Assembly: GCA_963681505.1 (NCBI GenBank)
Contig: OY811971.1
Location: 6,419,351 to 6,483,350, forward strand
Reading direction: 5' to 3'
DNA length: 64,000 nt
Origin: Eunapius fragilis
Lineage: Eukaryota; Porifera; Demospongiae; Spongillida; Spongillidae
Positions 60,181 to 64,000 of this stretch are shown piece after piece; position 1 is the stretch's first letter; each line of letters opens with the position of its first letter. The notes under the pieces are model-generated. The model worked only from the letters and a program-made list of their open reading frames with translations. It ran no database searches and was not told the DNA's origin. A program made the translations under genes and the position numbers.

Positions 60181-60840
60181 TCATTTTTCTCCCAATCGCA
60201 GGAGGTGAACCCCGTCCCAGCCGTCATACACGAGGCACTCGTGGAGCTATTGGTGACAGAGCAACCAGACTGCTGTCTCTGCTTCTTCGGATTCTTGCGA
60301 TCGGGAGAAGTCGTGGTCCCATCCGACACCTCGTTTGACGCAGGGGTGCACCTATGCTTCGGTGATATTACAGTCGACTCGCACCTCGAGCCTTCGACTC
60401 TGCGCGAAACGTTGAAAGCCTCCAAGACTGACCCGTTCCGTAAGGGGTCGTCCTCGTGATTGGACGCGGGAGTCAGGACATCTGTCCAATCTCGGCAGTG
60501 CTGGACTATATGTCACGACGAGGCCCAGCCCCTGGTCCGCTCTTTGTCTTCGGAGATGGTCGCTGCCCAACGCGACCCCGGTTTGTCGCTGCACTGCGTT
60601 CGGCGTTAGCAACGGCGGGAATCGACGCGCAGTCGTATTCCGTAATTCCGGTCACAGTTTCCGCATTGGAGCAGCTACCACAGCGGCCACCCGCGGTATT
60701 CCGGACTCATTGATTAAGACACTGGGTAGGTGGCAGAGTGCAGCGTACATGCTCAATGTCCGCACCCCAAGTAGCGTTCTTCAGGGCGTTGCTCGGCGTC
60801 TGCTCTGCTCTGAGAATTCGCATGCATGCATAGTTCATGG
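60181..60840 (+). pseudogene. Tyrosine recombinase of the DIRS-like element
   Basis: After VNPVPAVIHEALVELL the expected N-terminal helical domain is missing and the sequence jumps to CCLCFFGFLRSGEVVVPSD, with the catalytic Arg codon at 60298-60300. SKTDPFRKG follows. Two frame changes lead via ICPISAVLDYMSRRGPAPG to GHSFRIGAATTAA (HxxR: His 60653-60655, Arg 60662-60664), LGRWQSAAYML and its nucleophile Tyr (60746-60748). R, HxxR, W and Y signatures are therefore all visible, but spread over three frames and behind a deletion of roughly 150 residues by comparison with the family. Confidence 0.82.
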
Positions 60841-61049
60841 ATCTGTCATTTTGAATAATTGTTTTTGTCGTGTGATATCCAAGGGAGGGCTGGTGGAATT
60901 CAAGTGTCCATACTGGTTGGGGATGGGCTTGGGGGAGAGGTCCCTCTGGGCCATCCAGGGATTCCTCCTGGCTCCCCCTGTGGCATGTATCCGGTTTTGC
61001 AAATTGGGCACTAGTACATGAATGTTTCTATCGTTGTATATAGGTTTGA
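60841..61049 (+). other. 3' tail of the DIRS-like element, non-coding
   Basis: Contains a G-rich stretch with an inverted repeat (GGGGGAGAGG with CCTGGCTCCCCC, about 60930-60980) but no frame matching known proteins. The element's 3' end could lie here. Confidence 0.4.
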
Positions 61050-61494
61050 CGCTTAGTGAAGTTGTTTTTCTCAAAATGCCTTCACGTCAGGAAAAGAAGA
61101 AAGCCAAACGACGAGCAAAGTACCTCAAAACTCGAGCGGACGACGTATTAGATTCAGCCCGAGCGGAACTACAAAGCAGAGCCTGAAAAGAAACGGGCCT
61201 CTCAACGTGAAAACTATCGAGCAGAGCCTGAAAAGAAACGGACCTCTCGATGCGCAAGGTATGAAGCAGCGGATCCCGAAAAGGAACGGACCTCTCGACG
61301 TGCAAGGTATCGAGCAGATCAAAGGAACGGGCTGCTAAAGGACAGCGATATTGCCATAGTCCATAACGTCCATCTCGCTCGGCGAAAATAGGTAAGGTCA
61401 CTCAAAGGTGTGTCGTACGTTTACAACCTCCCTCTCATATCAAGATGCATGGATTCTTAACATGCTACGGCTCTTAATCGGGTATGAATATGAA
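61050..61494 (+). pseudogene. YRAEPEKKR-repeat ORF fragment, copy 2
   Basis: An ATG at 61077 opens MPSRQEKKKAKRRAKYLKTR and DDVLDSARAELQSRA, then a stop. One frame over, KAEPEKKRASQRENYRAEPE, AADPEKERTSRRARYRAD and HNVHLARRK continue to a stop at 61390. About four repeats of 15-17 residues are visible. Copy 1 lies at 44133-44746 in the same orientation, and both copies are followed by a MITE after the same CGGCTC-TAATCG-GTATGAAT sequence. The protein family is not identified. Confidence 0.55.
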
Positions 61495-61774
61495 ACAAGT
61501 AAATAGAAAACCTTCTCAATGAGAAAGTTGGTGGGATAATGGATTTGAAGGCAATGGTGGTGCAAAAAGCAAGGGAAAAATGGTTTGTAAAATGTCATAA
61601 TCCTAAATTTAGCACACGATCATAGTATATGCTACAAACTGGCCGCTAAATTTAGGACTATGACATTTTCCCTTACTACTACAGATACTTGTTTCCTTGC
61701 TTTTTGCATCACCATTGCCTTCAAATCCTATATCCCACCAGCTTTCTCGTTGAGAAGGTTTTTTATTTACTTGT
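61495..61774. mobile_element. Fold-back MITE copy 5 (280 bp)
   Basis: Ends ACAAGTAAATAGAAAACC and TTTTTTATTTACTTGT. Arm GGATTTGAAGGCAATGGTGG is mirrored by CACCATTGCCTTCAAATCC. The centre is less symmetric than in copies 3 and 4 (TGGTTTGTAAAATGTCATAATCC against GGACTATGACATTTTCCC). Confidence 0.9.
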
Positions 61775-61878
61775 GCTAACTTAATTGACACAATTATTTT
61801 ACGTTGTTGGGTGAGGCTACCTGCATCTTCTTCAAGACAACTAACCAATCCCTCTGCATGATAGAAAAAAAGCAAGGA
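61775..61878. other. Short spacer between two MITEs
   Basis: About 100 bases with no assigned content; ends in an AGCAAGG motif like the MITE interior. Confidence 0.4.
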
Positions 61879-62168
61879 ACAAGTACATAAAAAATCTCTC
61901 TTTGAGAAAAAGAGTGGGATGTAGGATTGGGATAGGTGGTGTAAAAAGCAAGGAAACAAGACACATTATGGATTGAGAATACATCATGGCGGTCCATCAT
62001 TTAGCTCAATGAAATTCAAAGTGCATGGTTCTTGGCTAAATGTAGCACCATCATGTTGCATTCTGGTACTAATCCGTAATCTGTCTTGTTTCCTTGCTTT
62101 TTACACCACCAATCCCAATCCTACATCCCACTCTATTATACTCAAAGAGAAATTCTTTATCTACTTGT
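61879..62168. mobile_element. Fold-back MITE copy 6 (290 bp, diverged centre)
   Basis: Ends ACAAGTACATAAAAAATC and TTCTTTATCTACTTGT. Arm GGATTGGGATAGGTGGTG is mirrored by CACCACCAATCCCAATCC. The central 150 bases are replaced by sequence unlike the other copies, yet its edges still pair (AAGACACATTATGGATTGAG against CTAATCCGTAATCTGTCTT). Confidence 0.85.
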
Positions 62169-62399
62169 ATATCACTGATCCATCCATGTTTTTTAAGCTT
62201 GCATGCACAACATTGTTTGGCATGCTAAATGACTTACCCAGCCATGCAAGAGAAATGTGCAGTTTCCACAAAGCTGTTTTTACGATTGATGATGATGACC
62301 CATGCTTTGTTTGGATTGTCTGTAGCTCTTTGGCTGGGGTTCACTTTAGCTTATAGAATGCATAACCGGGGGCTATTAATATAGCCACTGGTTCCAGTA
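62169..62399. other. Gap with an unassigned frame
   Basis: A plus-strand frame (61973-62356) crosses the MITE and continues here (TDPSMFFKLACTTLFGML); no family recognised and no splice support. Confidence 0.35.
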
Positions 62400-62660
62400 C
62401 TACTGCCATCGTAAAAAATAAAAAAACTGTGCGGACATTCCCTTAAAGAAGTAGTTATACGCCTCTAAGGACTTGTATGCCCTTAGTGATTCCTGCGTGA
62501 ACATTCCTTTCGAATAGGAGCACAAGTCACCAAACTCCAACGTGGGCCAGCTCGTTAAATCTTCTGTCCATGCAAAGCCCTTGATCGATACTATAAGGGT
62601 CTGGAAGAGTAACTCCAATGATTTTCAGCGTCTCTGTGTAGCGTTTTTGAGCCTCCCATG
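62400..62660 (-). pseudogene. Exon fragment of an invertebrate transposon-associated protein
   Basis: The minus strand reads YTETLKIIGVTLPDPYSID, then in the next frame FAWTEDLTSWPTLEFGDL, and MFTQESLRAYKSLEAYNYF to about 62410. The pattern LPDPY, W, WP-x-x-x-x-GD, then YT-x-x-x-x-x-AYKSLEAYN recurs in many uncharacterised invertebrate and fish ORFs tied to mobile elements; I recognise it but have no function for it. One frameshift at about 62580 separates the two halves. No start or stop context is visible. Confidence 0.5.
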
Positions 62661-62980
62661 GAATTAAAGAAAGTTACCCACTGATCTGCATTGCCATGTT
62701 TATCGTACGTTGCCCTACCACCCATGCAAAAATATCACATGATGAGAACCGTCTATAGCATAGCCCTTATCTCATTTGTGCTTATCACAATGCCATACAT
62801 GCTGTACCAATGGGACGAGGCCTGATCAAATGTCAGACCCTATCTGGTTAGTCAAGAATTGCGTTTCTTTAAAAAAGATTGCACGGCTTCCTAATGTAAT
62901 GCACTACAACTTAAATCCGTTTCAACTCTAACAAACGGTCTCTAGCTAGCTGTGAAGCATCGTGCGACTTGATCACTCCC
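62661..62980 (-). other. 3' flank of the subtilase gene
   Basis: Downstream of the subtilase stop (minus strand). No canonical AATAAA was seen close to the stop. No other content recognised. Confidence 0.4.
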
Positions 62981-63621
62981 TCAAATACACGTATAATACA
63001 AGAGCTTGTTGGGAGATTGAAGGGGTACTCCGCCGATAATGTTAGCAGTGGCCCTATAAAGATATCTTTATCAATAATGCGCGTATAAGGCCAGGTGAAG
63101 TGGGCTTACGCATTCTGCAATATGGCCCGCATGGAGACCGGAGAAGGTAGAGAGTTCAGAACCCGAGCGCCAATGTACTTAGCAATGACACCGGCCTGAA
63201 GTCCACAAAGATATTATGCATGTAATAGATATTCCATACACATTACGAAGTTGTAGTATATAGTTGTAAAAGCTACATTCAATGATAACTTACGACATGA
63301 GGAGCAGCCATCGAAGTCCCTGTACGTGAGAACCATGCCATAACGGCTGAGTAATTAAATGTGTGCATGTCTGCTTACCAGATTTGAAACCTGACTGCAA
63401 TGTATTGGTTGTGGAGAGGACGTTCACCCCCTGTACAATAGAGTCAATAGAATATGAATGCCCTATATTCAAACGCATAGCATGTACTTATATACTGCGT
63501 ATACTGTACGTACATGTATGCACTATTCACAATACGTACCGGAGCAATGATGTGGGCACATGGGCCGTAGTTACTGAACGAAGCGAATGAATCGGTTGAG
63601 TCACTGGCCATTACCGTAATG
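62981..63621 (-). CDS. Subtilisin-family serine protease, C-terminal exons (partial)
   Basis: Five minus-strand exons with compatible phases: 63621-63540 (ITVMASDSTDSFASFSNYG, then CAHIIAP), 63430-63379 (GVNVLSTTN, QSGFKSG), 63319-63294 (TSMAAPHV), 63195-63110 (AGVIAKYIGARVLNS, MRAILQNA) and 63053-62981, ending QSPNKLLYYTCI and TGA. Introns are 109, 59, 98 and 56 bases, each GT..AG. GTSMAAPHVAG is the catalytic-serine signature of peptidase S8, and SFSNYGPC with IAPG is the preceding strand of the proteinase K branch. PNKLLY is a usual terminal motif of that branch. The Asp and His catalytic exons lie beyond the right edge. The frame is intact in all five exons, so this is probably a working gene for an endopeptidase, usually secreted as a zymogen. 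Confidence 0.9.
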
Positions 63622-64000
63622 CTGAGACGAAAATGGAAAGCGGAGACATGTAAACATAAACTATAGTGATTAGTGACCTCACGTCTGATAAGGTACGACA
63701 CTGTTATTGATCGCAGAACCAATCTTTTACATACTAGTCATGGTAAAGGCTTTCTCTACGAAACTATTTAAAAACCATGTGCTCGTACATGCATTTAATT
63801 GCTTCAAGGATTGGTGTAATACTACAGGAAAAAAAGGCGTTGAATCATTTAGAAATCCGCGTGTTTGAGTAGAGAATCACACAAAAATCAATAATGCGTA
63901 TCATTGTTGCCTGATTCTCTTTTCATTCACACAAAGATGTCTAAATGATTGACGCCTTTTTGTTCTCTGTGTATTGACCGTCCACCTGCGGATGATTTTT
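63622..64000 (-). other. Intron of the subtilase gene, running off the window
   Basis: Intron sequence upstream of exon 63621 (acceptor TCGTCTCAG). It contains a small MITE (63831-63961). I saw no further subtilase exon before the edge. Confidence 0.55.
63831..63961. mobile_element. Small MITE in the subtilase intron (131 bp)
   Basis: Terminal inverted repeats of about 25 bases: AAAAAGGCGT with AATCATTTAGA on the left, mirrored by TCTAAATGATT with ACGCCTTTTT on the right. No coding capacity; unrelated to the ACAAGTAAATAA family. Confidence 0.8.

Larger units (their letters stand above)
56832..61049 (+). mobile_element. DIRS/Ngaro-like retrotransposon, decayed
   Basis: Order on the plus strand: promoter-like sites, gag-like region with two zinc-finger motifs, reverse transcriptase, RNase H, and tyrosine recombinase with part of its N-terminal domain deleted. 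Lack of an aspartic protease and of a DDE integrase, and presence of HxxR..Y recombinase motifs, define the DIRS order. I saw no methyltransferase domain, so a Ngaro-like arrangement is as likely as DIRS proper. Terminal or internal complementary repeats were not found; ends are set by context (R360 copy E at the left, the repeat-ORF fragment at the right). Confidence 0.8.

Noticed and set aside
61973..62356. 127-codon plus-strand frame
   Set aside because: Its first half is the right arm of MITE copy 6; the remainder has no recognised motif.

Overview
This is eukaryotic, probably invertebrate animal, nuclear DNA. Spliced fragments with introns of about 56 to 109 bases and GT..AG borders, fold-back MITEs, a Ginger-type DNA transposon and tyrosine-recombinase retrotransposons all point that way. 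The compact introns and the transposon mix fit a demosponge such as Amphimedon, but that is inference. Only one stretch looks like an intact host gene: the 3' end of a subtilisin-family protease at the right edge.

Layout. 1-27066 is a satellite made of 55-bp and 60-bp versions of one monomer. The monomers build a 285-bp unit (five monomers), and parts of the array are organised into a 5.1-kb higher-order repeat present four times (about 3690-25590). A 3684-bp Ginger1-like DNA transposon (27067-30750, GGCC duplication) sits inside the satellite. The satellite continues to 31299, then switches strand and runs in the opposite orientation to 43452, with its own roughly 5.3-5.4-kb higher-order repeat. 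Nearly every monomer can fold into an 11-12-bp stem with a 13-base loop. The array ends in a 674-bp CTT microsatellite.

44.1-62.7 kb is a transposon graveyard. It holds two copies of a YRAEPEKKR-type repeat fragment, each followed by the same fold-back MITE; six MITE copies of that family; a hAT-like remnant with a TTF-type finger; five copies of a roughly 360-bp dispersed repeat, three of which keep a perfect terminal hairpin whose arms differ between copies but still pair; a decayed minus-strand retroelement (RT, RNase H, tyrosine recombinase); a TA-flanked TIR element; and a second, plus-strand DIRS/Ngaro-like retroelement (gag, RT, RNase H, tyrosine recombinase) with ETS and NRF-1 type sites just before its first ORF.

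62.98-63.62 kb (minus strand) holds five C-terminal exons of a subtilase, with the catalytic serine on a 26-bp micro-exon. The rest of that gene lies beyond the right edge.

The most unusual theme is palindrome upkeep. Satellite monomers, the MITE arms and the dispersed-repeat hairpin all keep self-complementarity although the paired sequences themselves differ from copy to copy. The many ORFs in the satellite are by-products of its periodicity and are not called as genes.
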